Assembly (NCBI RefSeq): GCF_000576635.1
Contig: NZ_AVFL01000011.1
Coordinates: 62,001 to 126,000, forward strand
Source: Skermanella stibiiresistens SB22
GTDB taxonomy: Bacteria; Pseudomonadota; Alphaproteobacteria; Azospirillales; Azospirillaceae
DNA length: 64,000 nucleotides
Direction of reading: 5' to 3'
Made by a program: the position numbers and the translations under genes. The notes beneath the pieces are model-generated. The model was not told where the DNA came from and did not search any database. It saw only the letters and a program-made list of their open reading frames with translations. Of the stretch, positions 44,938-53,539 are shown in pieces (the first letter of the stretch is position 1; each line of letters opens with the position of its first letter).

Positions 44938-46134
44938 ATGGGAATCTATCTGGACAACAACGCCACCACCCGCGTCGATCCGGCGGTCGTCGCCGAGATG
45001 CTGCCCTTCTTCACCGAGCATTACGGCAACCCTTCGTCGATGCACGGCTACGGCGCCGCCGTCGGCGGCAAGATCGAATGGGCCCGCGGCGAGGTTCAAA
45101 AGCTGCTGGGCGCCGCGTTCGACACCGAGATCGTGTTCACCTCGGGCGGCACCGAGTCCGACAGCACCGCGATCCTGTCGGCGCTGAAGGCCTATCCGAA
45201 GCGCCGCGAGATCGTGACCTCCGTCGTCGAGCACCCGGCCATCCTCAGCCTGTGCGACTTCCTGGAGAGCAAGGAAGGCTACAAGATCCACCGCATTCCG
45301 GTGGACGGCAAGGGCAACCTCGATCTGGAGAAATACGAGGAGGCCCTGTCCGAGAACGTGGCCGTCGTGTCGATCATGTGGGCCAACAACGAGACGGGGA
45401 CCATCTTCCCGGTCGAGTTGCTGGCGGGCATGGCCAAGAAGGTCGGGGCGCTGTTCCACACCGACGCGGTCCAGGCCGTCGGCAAGCTGCCGATGAATCT
45501 GGCCAACTCCAACATCGACATGCTGTCGCTGTCGGGCCACAAGCTCCACGCCCCCAAGGGCATCGGCGCGCTCTATATCAAGCGTGGCGTCCGCTATCGG
45601 CCGATGATGCGGGGCGGTCACCAGGAGCGCGGCCGCCGGGCCGGCACCGAGAACGCGCCGGCGATCGTTGGCCTGGGCAAGGCCTGCGAGATGGCGCGCG
45701 AGGCCATGGCGGTCGAACTGACGCAGGTCGCGGCGCTGCGCGACCGCCTGGAGAAGGCGCTGGTCGAGGCGATCCCCAACTGCTTCGTTACCGGCAATCC
45801 GGCCAACCGCCTGCCCAACACGGCCAATGTCGCGTTCGAGTTCATCGAGGGCGAGGCGATCCTTCTGCTGCTGAACGAGGAGGGCATCGCGGCCTCGTCC
45901 GGTTCGGCCTGCACGTCTGGTTCGCTGGAGCCGAGCCACGTCATGCGGGCGATGGGTGTGCCCTACACGGCGGCCCATGGCGCCACCCGGTTCTCCCTGT
46001 CGCGCGACACCACGGCGGAGGAGATCGACACGGTGATCCGCGTCATGCCGGGGATCATCGAGCGGCTGCGGAAGCTGTCGCCGTACTGGACCAACCAGGG
46101 CGCCCCCGCCGGTTTCCAGCCGGTCTATTCCTAG
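44938..46134 (+). CDS. nifS: Cysteine desulfurase NifS
   Basis: 398 residues, PLP-dependent. Catalytic Lys202 in SGHKLHAPKG binds PLP, and the active-site Cys325 lies in SGSACTSGS. The N-terminus YLDNNATTRVDP and HTDAVQAVGK are characteristic of NifS/IscS. It removes sulfur from cysteine and donates it to NifU; the downstream cysE supplies more cysteine. Coupled in position to nifU. Confidence 0.97.
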   Translation: MGIYLDNNATTRVDPAVVAEMLPFFTEHYGNPSSMHGYGAAVGGKIEWARGEVQKLLGAAFDTEIVFTSGGTESDSTAILSALKAYPKRREIVTSVVEHPAILSLCDFLESKEGYKIHRIPVDGKGNLDLEKYEEALSENVAVVSIMWANNETGTIFPVELLAGMAKKVGALFHTDAVQAVGKLPMNLANSNIDMLSLSGHKLHAPKGIGALYIKRGVRYRPMMRGGHQERGRRAGTENAPAIVGLGKACEMAREAMAVELTQVAALRDRLEKALVEAIPNCFVTGNPANRLPNTANVAFEFIEGEAILLLLNEEGIAASSGSACTSGSLEPSHVMRAMGVPYTAAHGATRFSLSRDTTAEEIDTVIRVMPGIIERLRKLSPYWTNQGAPAGFQPVYS

Positions 46135-46207
46135 GCGGTCGAGCACGGGGAGGGGACCGCTGTCCCGCTGTTCGGCGGCGGCACCCTCCCAATCCAACTT
46201 CCCCGTT

Positions 46208-46237
46208 AGAGTTTCCCCGGCCAGAGTTTCCCCGGCC
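46208..46237. repeat. 15-bp perfect tandem duplication before nifV
   Basis: AGAGTTTCCCCGGCC occurs twice head to tail in the 125-base gap between nifS and nifV, ending 22 bases before the nifV start. No secondary structure or promoter match is evident. Confidence 0.85.
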
Positions 46238-46259
46238 CGATTTCCAGGGGTTTGCCGCG

Positions 46260-47417
46260 ATGCCCGAGCAGCGATCGATCACGATCAACGACACCACCCT
46301 GCGTGACGGCGAACAGACCGCCGGGGTCTCCTTCACCCTGGACGAGAAGATCGCGATCGCCCGCGCGCTGGACGCCGCTGGCGTGCCGGAGCTCGAGATC
46401 GGCATCCCGGCGATGGGCGAGGAGGAACGCGAAGGCATCCGCGCCGTAGCCGAGGCCGGGCTGAGCCACACCCGCCTGATGGTGTGGTGCAGGATGCGCG
46501 CCGACGACCTGTCGGACGCGGCGGCCTGCGGCGTGTCGTTCGTCAACATGTCGATGCCGGTGTCGGACATCCACATCCAGCGGAAGCTGGGCCGCGACCG
46601 CTCTTGGGTGCTGGGCCAGATCGACCGCCAGATCCGCACCGCCCGCGACCTGGGCCTGGATGTCGGGTTCGGTGGCGAGGACAGTTCGCGCGCGGATCCC
46701 GACTTCATGGCGAGGGTCGCCGAGACGGCGCAGCGCGCCGGAGCCCGCCGCTACCGCTTCGCCGACACGCTGGGCGTGCTCGACCCTTTCCAGACTTTCG
46801 CCTTGATCCAGGCGCTTCGCGCGCGGACCGACCTGGAGATCGAGATCCACGCCCACGACGACCTGGGGCTGGCGACCGCCAACTCCCTGGCCGCCGTCCG
46901 GGGTGGCGCCACCCATGTCAACACCACCGTCAATGGCCTGGGCGAGCGCGCCGGCAACGCGGCGCTGGAGGAGATCGTGATGGGTCTCCGCCACCTCTAT
47001 GGTTGGGATACCGGCGTCGAGGCGACGCGGTTGCCGGCGATCTCCGACTTGGTGGCGCGGGCCTCGAACCGCCCGATTCCGATCAACAAGAGCATCGTCG
47101 GCGGTGCCGTCTTCACCCATGAGGCGGGCATCCATGTCGACGGGTTGCTGCGGGATCCGATGACCTATCAAGGGTTCGATCCGGCCGAGGTCGGCCGCCG
47201 CCACAGCATCGTGCTGGGCAAGCATTCCGGCTCCGCCGGTGTCAAGCTGGCGTTCGCCAGGATGGGCATCGAGCTGACCGACGGCGAGGCGCGCGCCATC
47301 CTGCCGCGGGTCCGCTCGGTCGCTGGGGCCTTCAAGCGATCCCCGACCAGCGACGAGCTTCTCCAGTTCCGCCGCGACGCCGCCAAAGCCGACATTTCCA
47401 CGGTCATGGCATCCTGA
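46260..47417 (+). CDS. nifV: Homocitrate synthase NifV
   Basis: 385 residues of the alpha-isopropylmalate/homocitrate synthase family: INDTTLRDGEQTAGVSF at the N-terminus, IHAHDDLGLATANS for metal binding, NTTVNGLGERAGNA, and HEAGIHVDG. It condenses acetyl-CoA with 2-oxoglutarate to make homocitrate for the FeMo cofactor. The ATG directly before PEQRSITINDTT is used. Placement in a nif operon after nifS, and the short length without a regulatory domain, favour NifV over LeuA. Confidence 0.95.
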   Translation: MPEQRSITINDTTLRDGEQTAGVSFTLDEKIAIARALDAAGVPELEIGIPAMGEEEREGIRAVAEAGLSHTRLMVWCRMRADDLSDAAACGVSFVNMSMPVSDIHIQRKLGRDRSWVLGQIDRQIRTARDLGLDVGFGGEDSSRADPDFMARVAETAQRAGARRYRFADTLGVLDPFQTFALIQALRARTDLEIEIHAHDDLGLATANSLAAVRGGATHVNTTVNGLGERAGNAALEEIVMGLRHLYGWDTGVEATRLPAISDLVARASNRPIPINKSIVGGAVFTHEAGIHVDGLLRDPMTYQGFDPAEVGRRHSIVLGKHSGSAGVKLAFARMGIELTDGEARAILPRVRSVAGAFKRSPTSDELLQFRRDAAKADISTVMAS

Positions 47418-47438
47418 CCTGAAACCGGGAGACCCGGC

Positions 47439-48284
47439 ATGTCCGGAATCGTTCACGCATCCCCTGACAAGCCCGCCACCGGAGACGTGTCGCCAAGCCG
47501 GGAGACGGGCCCCGCGCCCAAGCGCGACCGAAGCATCTGGACCTTGCTGTGCGAGGATGTCGAGTGTGTCGCCGACCGCGATCCAGCCGCGCGCAAGACC
47601 TTCGACGTGCTGACCTGTTATCCGGGCATCCACGCGATCATCGCCCATCGGATCGCCAACGCGATGTGGCGCCGGGGAGCCCGCTGGCTGGCGCGCTTCA
47701 TCAGCTATCTGGCGCGGATGGTGACGAACATCGACATCCACCCCGGTGCGACCATCGGCCGCCGGTTCTTCATCGACCATGGTGCCGGGGTCGTGATCGG
47801 CGAAACCGCCGAGGTCGGTGACGACGTGACGCTCTATCACGGCGTCACCCTGGGCGGCACCAGCTGGAACAAGGGCAAGCGCCACCCGACGCTGGAGGAC
47901 GGCGTGATGTGCGGGGCGGGGGCCAAGATCCTGGGGCCGATCACGGTCGGGCGCAACGGCAGGGTCGGTGCCAACTCCGTGGTGACCAAGGACGTGCCGC
48001 CGGAGATGACGGTCGTCGGCATTCCCGGCCGCATCGTCAAGCCGATCGAGCGTCGCATCGCCGACCATGGCATCGACCTGGATCACCACCTGATGCCCGA
48101 TCCGGTCGGCCGCGCCCTGGCGTGCCTGATCGATCACATTAACAAGATAGAAAGCCGCCTGGACGAGCATACCGCCGCCGATGTGGTCGGCGGGTTGAGC
48201 GAGGCCATGGAAGGCATCGTTTGCGCGCGCTGCGGCAACAGCTGCGATCAGCCGGGTTGTGTGATTCCTGGCTGCGAGCATTGA
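47439..48284 (+). CDS. cysE: Serine O-acetyltransferase CysE, nif-linked, with C-terminal Cys cluster
   Basis: 281 residues. The core is a left-handed beta-helix acetyltransferase: [47 protein letters not shown] and [12 protein letters not shown]. It makes O-acetylserine for cysteine, feeding NifS. The C-terminal tail (about 262-281) carries five cysteines in a CX2CX3CX4CX4C arrangement and a terminal His, which is not usual for housekeeping CysE and could bind metal or a cluster. Located between nifV and nifW with a GGGAG ribosome site. Confidence 0.93.
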   Translation: MSGIVHASPDKPATGDVSPSRETGPAPKRDRSIWTLLCEDVECVADRDPAARKTFDVLTCYPGIHAIIAHRIANAMWRRGARWLARFISYLARMVTNIDIHPGATIGRRFFIDHGAGVVIGETAEVGDDVTLYHGVTLGGTSWNKGKRHPTLEDGVMCGAGAKILGPITVGRNGRVGANSVVTKDVPPEMTVVGIPGRIVKPIERRIADHGIDLDHHLMPDPVGRALACLIDHINKIESRLDEHTAADVVGGLSEAMEGIVCARCGNSCDQPGCVIPGCEH

Positions 48285-48327
48285 GAATACTCCCACCGAC
48301 CTCCCTCCCACCGATAGGACGTGTTCC

Positions 48328-48663
48328 ATGAGCAGTTTCCAAGACGAGTTGGACGATCTGAACACCGCCGAGGACTTCCTGCGGTTCTTCGGGATCGCGT
48401 TCGACGAACGGGTGGTCCATGTCAACCGGCTGCACATCCTCCAGCGCTTCCACGACTATCTGGCCGAGGAACCCAACCTCGACAGGCTCGACGAGGATCT
48501 GCTGCGGGTCCGCCACAAGGTGCTGATCACCCAAGCCTACGAGGATTTCGTCAAGTCCGACGCCATCGCGGAGAAGGTGTTCAAGGTCCATAAGGACCAG
48601 GCCGAGCGGCACGACGCCAGCTTCGTTTCCCTGGAGAGCCTGACGCTCGCCGGCGTCCGGTGA
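48328..48663 (+). CDS. nifW: Nitrogenase-stabilising protein NifW
   Basis: 111 residues, typical NifW length. Recognised by the DDLNTAEDFLRFFGI N-terminus and the central VNRLHILQRFHDYL and VLITQAYEDFVKS stretches. NifW helps protect or mature the MoFe protein, particularly against oxygen. It lies 43 bases after cysE and is the last gene before a new NifA-dependent promoter. Confidence 0.93.
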   Translation: MSSFQDELDDLNTAEDFLRFFGIAFDERVVHVNRLHILQRFHDYLAEEPNLDRLDEDLLRVRHKVLITQAYEDFVKSDAIAEKVFKVHKDQAERHDASFVSLESLTLAGVR

Positions 48664-48686
48664 CAAAGCCGACAAGCGGCGGCTCC

Positions 48687-48702
48687 TGTCGGTTAACCGA
48701 CA
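48687..48702 (+). promoter_or_regulatory. NifA upstream activator site before fixA
   Basis: TGTCGGTTAACCGACA is both a TGT-N10-ACA NifA site and a perfect 16-bp palindrome. It lies 91 bases before the -24 element at 48793. Confidence 0.85.
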
Positions 48703-48792
48703 AGGGCCGCCAAGCGGCGAAGGTTACGGCACTCCTAAAATAAATTGCTTTAAAACAATGGGTTATCCGGCTCCTTCAGGTGTTTTTCGAAC

Positions 48793-48807
48793 TGGCACGG
48801 ACCCTGC
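48793..48807 (+). promoter_or_regulatory. Sigma-54 promoter of fixABCX
   Basis: TGGCAC-GGACC-CTGC fits the -24/-12 consensus with one mismatch. The start point would be near 48818, about 42 bases before fixA. Confidence 0.85.
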
Positions 48808-48859
48808 ATTAAGTGAATTGAGCAAGCCCCGCGGGGTTCCCAGTCGAGAGGATAACGGG

Positions 48860-49690
48860 ATGCACATCGTCGTCTGTATCAAGCAGGTGCCCGACAGCGC
48901 CCAGATCCGGATCCATCCGGTGACCAACACCATCATGCGCCAGGGTGTGCCGGCGATCATCAACCCGTACGACCTGTTCTCGCTGGAGGAGGCGTTGCGG
49001 CTGAAGGATCGGTTCGGCGGGCGCGTCACCGTGCTGACGATGGGGCCGCCGATGGCCGAGGCCTCGCTCCGGAAGGCGATGTCCTTCGGGGCGACCGACG
49101 CGGTGCTGCTGACCGACCGCAAGTTCGCCGGATCCGACACGCTGGCCACGTCCTACGCGCTGACCTCCGCGATCCGCAAGCTGCACGAGGAGGAGCCGGT
49201 CGATCTGGTGTTCTGCGGCAAGCAGACGATCGACGGCGACACGGCCCAGGTCGGGCCAGGCATCGCCACCCGCATGAACATGCAGCAGCTGACCTACGTC
49301 GCCAAGATCGAGGACGTGAACCTGGATAGCCGGGAGATCACCGTCCAGCGCCGGTCCGAGGGCGGCGTGCAAGTGCTCAAGAGCCGGCTGCCGGCGATGA
49401 TCACGATGCTGGAAGGCTCCAACTCCATGCGCTTCGGCACCATGGACGACATGTTCCGGGCGGCGCGCACGCCGCTGAAGCTGTGGAACAAGGACACTTG
49501 CGTCGACGACGAGGCCAAGGTCGGGCTGAAGGGCTCGCCGACCGTCGTGTCCAAGGTCTTCGTGCCGAAGCCGCGCGCCGAGAAGGCCAAGATGATCGAG
49601 GCCGAGGGCGGCGCCTCCGCGCAAGCCGCCGCCGCGATCGACATGCTGTTCACCACGTATCCGAAGCTGGCGAACGATCTGGTCCGCTGA
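48860..49690 (+). CDS. fixA: Electron transfer flavoprotein beta subunit FixA
   Basis: 276 residues. ETF-beta features: MHIVVCIKQVPDSAQIRI, INPYDLFSLEEALRL, TMGPPMAEASLRKAMSFGATDAVLLTD, and FCGKQTIDGDTAQVGP. With FixB, FixC and FixX it forms the membrane-associated bifurcating complex that couples NADH oxidation to ferredoxin or flavodoxin reduction for nitrogenase. First gene of an operon under a NifA/sigma-54 promoter. Confidence 0.97.
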   Translation: MHIVVCIKQVPDSAQIRIHPVTNTIMRQGVPAIINPYDLFSLEEALRLKDRFGGRVTVLTMGPPMAEASLRKAMSFGATDAVLLTDRKFAGSDTLATSYALTSAIRKLHEEEPVDLVFCGKQTIDGDTAQVGPGIATRMNMQQLTYVAKIEDVNLDSREITVQRRSEGGVQVLKSRLPAMITMLEGSNSMRFGTMDDMFRAARTPLKLWNKDTCVDDEAKVGLKGSPTVVSKVFVPKPRAEKAKMIEAEGGASAQAAAAIDMLFTTYPKLANDLVR

Positions 49691-49805
49691 CGATCCCTTC
49701 GGGGAGTCCGGCGCCCGGACGAGGCCGCCAACTCCCTCCGATCGTCCGATGTCCCGTCCCCATCGCACCGCCCGCTGAACCCAATCCCGAGACTGTGAGG
49801 CCGAC

Positions 49806-50909
49806 ATGAGCCAAGCGCCTGCCAATCCACCCCCCGCCAAGAAGGCCGCCGGCGGCCGCAAGTTCGAACTGTCGGAAGAGTTGAAAGCCTACAAGGGCGT
49901 CTGGGTCATCGTCGAGCAGGAGCGTGGCAAGGTCCACACCGTCTCGTACGAATTGCTCGGCGAGGCCCGGAAGCTGGCCGACAAGCTGGGTGTCGAGGTC
50001 GGCGCGGTGATCCTGGGGGCTCCCGGCCCCTTCATCAACGAGATCTCGGGCGAGGCCATCGCCTATGGCGCCGACGTGGTCTACACCGTGCTGGACGCGG
50101 CGCTGGCCGAGTACAGGACGGAGCCCTATTCCAAGGTGATGACCGACGTGGTCAACACCTTCAAGCCGGAGATCGTGCTGCTGGGCGCCTCGACGCTGGG
50201 CCGCGACCTGGCGGGCGCCATCGCCACGACGCTGCTGACCGGCCTGACCGCCGACTGCACCGAACTGGACATCAGCCCCGAGAACCGCAGCCTGGCGGCC
50301 ACCCGCCCGACCTTCGGCGGTACCCTGCTGTGCACCATCCAGACGCTGGCCTATCGGCCGCAGATGGCGACCATCCGGCCGCGCGTGATGCAGATGCCCG
50401 AGCGCGACGGCACCCGCACTGGCCGCGTCGTCGAGGTGACTCCCAATCTGGCCGAGGACATCTTCGTCACCAAGGTGCTGGACTTCATCCCGGACAGCGA
50501 CCAGGAGGAGGCGCAGCTCGCCTTCGCCGACATCATCGTGTCGGGTGGCAAGGGGCTCCAGAAGGCCGAGAACTTCAAGCTGGTCTGGGATCTGGCGGAG
50601 GTGCTGGGGGCAGAGGTCGGCGCGTCGCGGCCCTGCACCCAGGCGGGCTGGGTCACCAGCGACCGTCAGGTCGGCCAGACCGGCAAGACGGTGCGCCCCA
50701 AGCTGTACATCGCCGCCGGTATCTCCGGCGCCATTCAGCATCGCGTCGGCTGCGAGAACTCCGACGTGATCCTGGCGATCAACTCCGATCCGAACGCGCC
50801 CATCTTCGACTTCGCCCATCACGGCATCGTCGGCGACGCGCTGCAAATTCTTCCGGCCCTGACGGAACAGTTCCGCCAGCGCCGGCTGGTCAACCGCAAG
50901 GCGAGCTGA
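49806..50909 (+). CDS. fixB: Electron transfer flavoprotein alpha subunit FixB
   Basis: 367 residues. The C-terminal FAD domain is clear: [45 protein letters not shown] shortened here to the [13 protein letters not shown] core, [10 protein letters not shown] and [20 protein letters not shown]. Pairs with FixA to hold the ETF-type FADs. It starts 115 bases after fixA, with no terminator in between, and carries a 25-residue Ala/Pro/Lys-rich N-terminus. Confidence 0.97.
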   Translation: MSQAPANPPPAKKAAGGRKFELSEELKAYKGVWVIVEQERGKVHTVSYELLGEARKLADKLGVEVGAVILGAPGPFINEISGEAIAYGADVVYTVLDAALAEYRTEPYSKVMTDVVNTFKPEIVLLGASTLGRDLAGAIATTLLTGLTADCTELDISPENRSLAATRPTFGGTLLCTIQTLAYRPQMATIRPRVMQMPERDGTRTGRVVEVTPNLAEDIFVTKVLDFIPDSDQEEAQLAFADIIVSGGKGLQKAENFKLVWDLAEVLGAEVGASRPCTQAGWVTSDRQVGQTGKTVRPKLYIAAGISGAIQHRVGCENSDVILAINSDPNAPIFDFAHHGIVGDALQILPALTEQFRQRRLVNRKAS

Positions 50910-50933
50910 CCACCCGCCAGAGGAGTGCCTGAC

Positions 50934-52235
50934 ATGGTAGAAAAATTCGATGCCATCGTCGTCGGCGCCGGTCCTTCCGGCAACTCGGCGGCGTACACCC
51001 TGGCCAAGGGTGGTCTGAAGATCCTGCAGATCGAGCGTGGCGAATACTCCGGCTCCAAGAATGTCCAGGGCGCGATCATGTACGCCGACGCCTTGGAGAA
51101 GATCATCCCCGACTTCAGGGATGACGCGCCGCTGGAGCGCCACATCATCGAGCAGCGCATCTGGCTGCTGGGCGACGACAGCTATATCGGCACCAACTAT
51201 CGGTCCGAGAGCTTCAACAGCGAGCGTCCGAACCGCTACACGATCATCCGCGCCCAGTTCGACAAGTGGTTCAACGAGAAGGTTCGGGAAGCCGGCGCCC
51301 TCGTGATCTGCGAGACGACCGTGACCGAGTTGCTGCGCGACGGCAGTGGCAAGGTCTATGGCGTGCGGACCGACCGCGAGAACGGCGAGGTCCACGCCGA
51401 CGTCGTGATCATGGCCGATGGCGTCAACGCGTTGCTGGCCCGCCGCTCCGATCTCCAGAAGGAGCTGCAGCCGCAGAACGCCGCGCTGGCGGTCAAGGAG
51501 ATCCACTTCATCGACCCGGCGCTGATCGAGCAGCGCTTCCAGGTCAAGGGTGACGAGGGTGTCGTCATCGAGATGATGGGCAAGGTCACCGGCGGCATGG
51601 TCGGCACCGCGTTCCTGTACACCAACAAGGAGTCGCTGACGATCGGCATCGGTTGCCTGATCTCCGACTTCAAGGCCAAGGGCATCTCCCCCTACAAGCT
51701 GCTTGAGGATCTGAAGAACCATCCCGTGATCAAGCCCCTGATCCAGGGCGGCGAGGTCAAGGAATACGCGGGTCACCTGATCCCGGAAGGCGGCTACAAG
51801 GCCGTTCCGCAGGTCTGTGGCGATGGTTGGATGGTGGTCGGCGACGCCGCCCACCTGAACAACGCGGCGCATCGCGAGGGGTCCAACCTCGCGATGACCA
51901 GCGGCCGGTTCGCCGCCGAGACGCTGATCGAGCTGAAGCGCCAGGGCAAGGCCCCAGTCGCGGCCAATCTCGCGCTCTACAAGAAGAAGCTCGACGACAG
52001 CTTCGTCATGAAGGACTTGAAGAAGTACAAGAACCTGCCGGAGATCATGCATATGTCTCCCCAGTTCTTCAACGCCTATCCGGACCTTCTCAATGGTGCC
52101 GCCCACAACCTCTTCACCGTGGATGGCGTCGACAAGAAATCCAAGGAGAACCAGATCTTCAAGTCCTTCGCCAAGCGGCGTTCGGTCCTTGGGCTGGTCG
52201 GTGACGCATTCAAGCTGGCGAGGGCTTTCCGATGA
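50934..52235 (+). CDS. fixC: FAD-dependent oxidoreductase FixC (ETF-quinone oxidoreductase family)
   Basis: 433 residues. N-terminal Rossmann FAD motif [12 protein letters not shown], central [13 protein letters not shown], and [24 protein letters not shown] shortened to the [13 protein letters not shown] site. Belongs to the ETF-ubiquinone oxidoreductase-like family. It carries the quinone-side branch of the Fix complex. ATG 50934 is chosen because AGGAG is 8 nt upstream; a GTG inside that AGGAG is unlikely. The stop overlaps fixX (ATGA). Confidence 0.96.
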   Translation: MVEKFDAIVVGAGPSGNSAAYTLAKGGLKILQIERGEYSGSKNVQGAIMYADALEKIIPDFRDDAPLERHIIEQRIWLLGDDSYIGTNYRSESFNSERPNRYTIIRAQFDKWFNEKVREAGALVICETTVTELLRDGSGKVYGVRTDRENGEVHADVVIMADGVNALLARRSDLQKELQPQNAALAVKEIHFIDPALIEQRFQVKGDEGVVIEMMGKVTGGMVGTAFLYTNKESLTIGIGCLISDFKAKGISPYKLLEDLKNHPVIKPLIQGGEVKEYAGHLIPEGGYKAVPQVCGDGWMVVGDAAHLNNAAHREGSNLAMTSGRFAAETLIELKRQGKAPVAANLALYKKKLDDSFVMKDLKKYKNLPEIMHMSPQFFNAYPDLLNGAAHNLFTVDGVDKKSKENQIFKSFAKRRSVLGLVGDAFKLARAFR

Positions 52236-52525
52236 GCGTGATCAAGGTTGAAGAGAAGCTGTACCAGAACCGGTACATCGTCGACGAGAACCGTCCCCAC
52301 ATCCAGATCAAGAACCCCGAACTCTGCGCCACCGAGTGCGGCGATCAGGCCTGCACCTTCTGCTGCCCGGCCAATTGCTACAACAAGGAAGAGGGCGGCG
52401 GGGTCAGCCTGGTGACGGACGGTTGCCTCGAATGCGGCACCTGCCGGGTGATCTGCCAAGACCAGGACAACGTCTCGTGGAACTATCCGCGTGGTGGCTA
52501 CGGCATCAGCTACAAGTTCGGCTGA
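52232..52525 (+). CDS. fixX: Ferredoxin-like protein FixX
   Basis: 97 residues with two cysteine groups: [18 protein letters not shown] and [11 protein letters not shown]. This fits a FixX-type ferredoxin in which the second group ligates a [4Fe-4S] cluster. It works with FixC at the quinone-reducing end of the FixABCX complex. The start overlaps the fixC stop, indicating translational coupling, and a strong terminator follows. Confidence 0.96.
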   Translation: MSVIKVEEKLYQNRYIVDENRPHIQIKNPELCATECGDQACTFCCPANCYNKEEGGGVSLVTDGCLECGTCRVICQDQDNVSWNYPRGGYGISYKFG

Positions 52526-52549
52526 CGCGATTCTGGTGGGGACAAGGAG

Positions 52550-52588
52550 AAAGGGCTCCGGGAGGTTCGCTCCCGGAGCCCTTTCTCG
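52550..52588 (+). terminator. Terminator after fixX
   Basis: Perfect 15-bp stem AAAGGGCTCCGGGAG / CTCCCGGAGCCCTTT with GTTCG loop, 25 bases after the fixX stop. The stem ends in A/T pairs and the T-tract is short, so it may also work in the opposite direction for pal. Confidence 0.8.
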
Positions 52589-52675
52589 TGACCACTGGCT
52601 TGATGGATGCCGACTTGATGGATACCGGCCGGCTTGGAAGGATCGCCGAGTCGCCATCCCTCGGTTGACAACCAC

Positions 52676-53263
52676 TCAGTTGACGACCGTGACACCGCGG
52701 CGGTTCTGGGCCCAGGCCTGATCACCGGACGCGCCGATCGCGGGGCGCTCCTTGCCATAGCTCAACGTCGCGATTCGGTTGGGCGCCACGCCCTGCGTCA
52801 CCAGGTAGTTCTTGACGGAGTTGGCGCGGCGGTCACCCAGGGCGAGGTTGTATTCCCGGGTACCCCGCTCGTCGGAATGGCCCTCGACCGTCACCGTGAC
52901 GTTGCCGAATTGCTTGAGCCAAGCCGCCTGCCGCTCCAGCGTCGTTCGAGCCTCGGTGCTGAGATCAGTCTGATCGTAGCCGAAGAACACCCGGTCGCCG
53001 ACATTGTTGGCGAGATCCTGCTGCGAGCCGGGGATGACGCCGCCAGCGCCGTTGCGGGAACCCGACAGGCCCGCCGCCCCACCGGAGCCCACGCCACCAG
53101 CGCCTCCGACACCGACTCCCCCGGGACCGCCGGCGCCGTAGCCATTGCCAACGCCGCCCCTCGCCGCACCCATGCCGCTATTGCTGGAGGCATCCATCGG
53201 CGCCGTCTCGCAGGCCGTCAAGACGAGCAGCGCGCCCACGATTCCGATTAGCTTCAACCGCAT
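52676..53263 (-). CDS. Pal/OmpA-family peptidoglycan-associated lipoprotein
   Basis: 195 residues. Lipoprotein signal MRLKLIGIVGALLVLTACET with lipobox LTAC (Cys19). A glycine-rich linker of about 50 residues (30-80) precedes a C-terminal OmpA domain with YDQTDLSTEAR, VEGHSDERGTREYNLALG and NRIATLSYGKERP, the peptidoglycan-binding motifs. It resembles Pal, but no tolB or tolQRA gene lies next to it. It could be the main pal separated from tol or an additional paralogue. Anchored in the outer membrane. Confidence 0.88.
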   Translation of the reverse strand: MRLKLIGIVGALLVLTACETAPMDASSNSGMGAARGGVGNGYGAGGPGGVGVGGAGGVGSGGAAGLSGSRNGAGGVIPGSQQDLANNVGDRVFFGYDQTDLSTEARTTLERQAAWLKQFGNVTVTVEGHSDERGTREYNLALGDRRANSVKNYLVTQGVAPNRIATLSYGKERPAIGASGDQAWAQNRRGVTVVN

Positions 53264-53539
53264 TGCATACCCTTTATGACGACTGGCCTAGACTCATACG
53301 CACACACATAGGTCAACATGGCTACCAAATAGTTAAGGAAATCGTCCCGAGACGGACGTCCCGTACCCAACACCATGCGACATCGTGCCCAAGTGATAGC
53401 TGTCACATACCCATCTGCGCAAACTCGATTAGAGTGTCTTTAGGTATTGTGACGGCAAAATGGGATTTGGCTAAGTAGCCGACACATCACCCTATCCTGA
53501 GTAGCTCCCCGCTCAACCACTCACCCCCAGAAAACGGCC

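Noticed and set aside
43918-46197. 759-codon minus-strand frame opposite nifU and nifS
   Set aside because: nifU and nifS are unambiguous; the opposite frame is a compositional shadow.
46206-48437. 743-codon minus-strand frame opposite nifV and cysE
   Set aside because: nifV and cysE have full catalytic motifs; the opposite frame has no domain.
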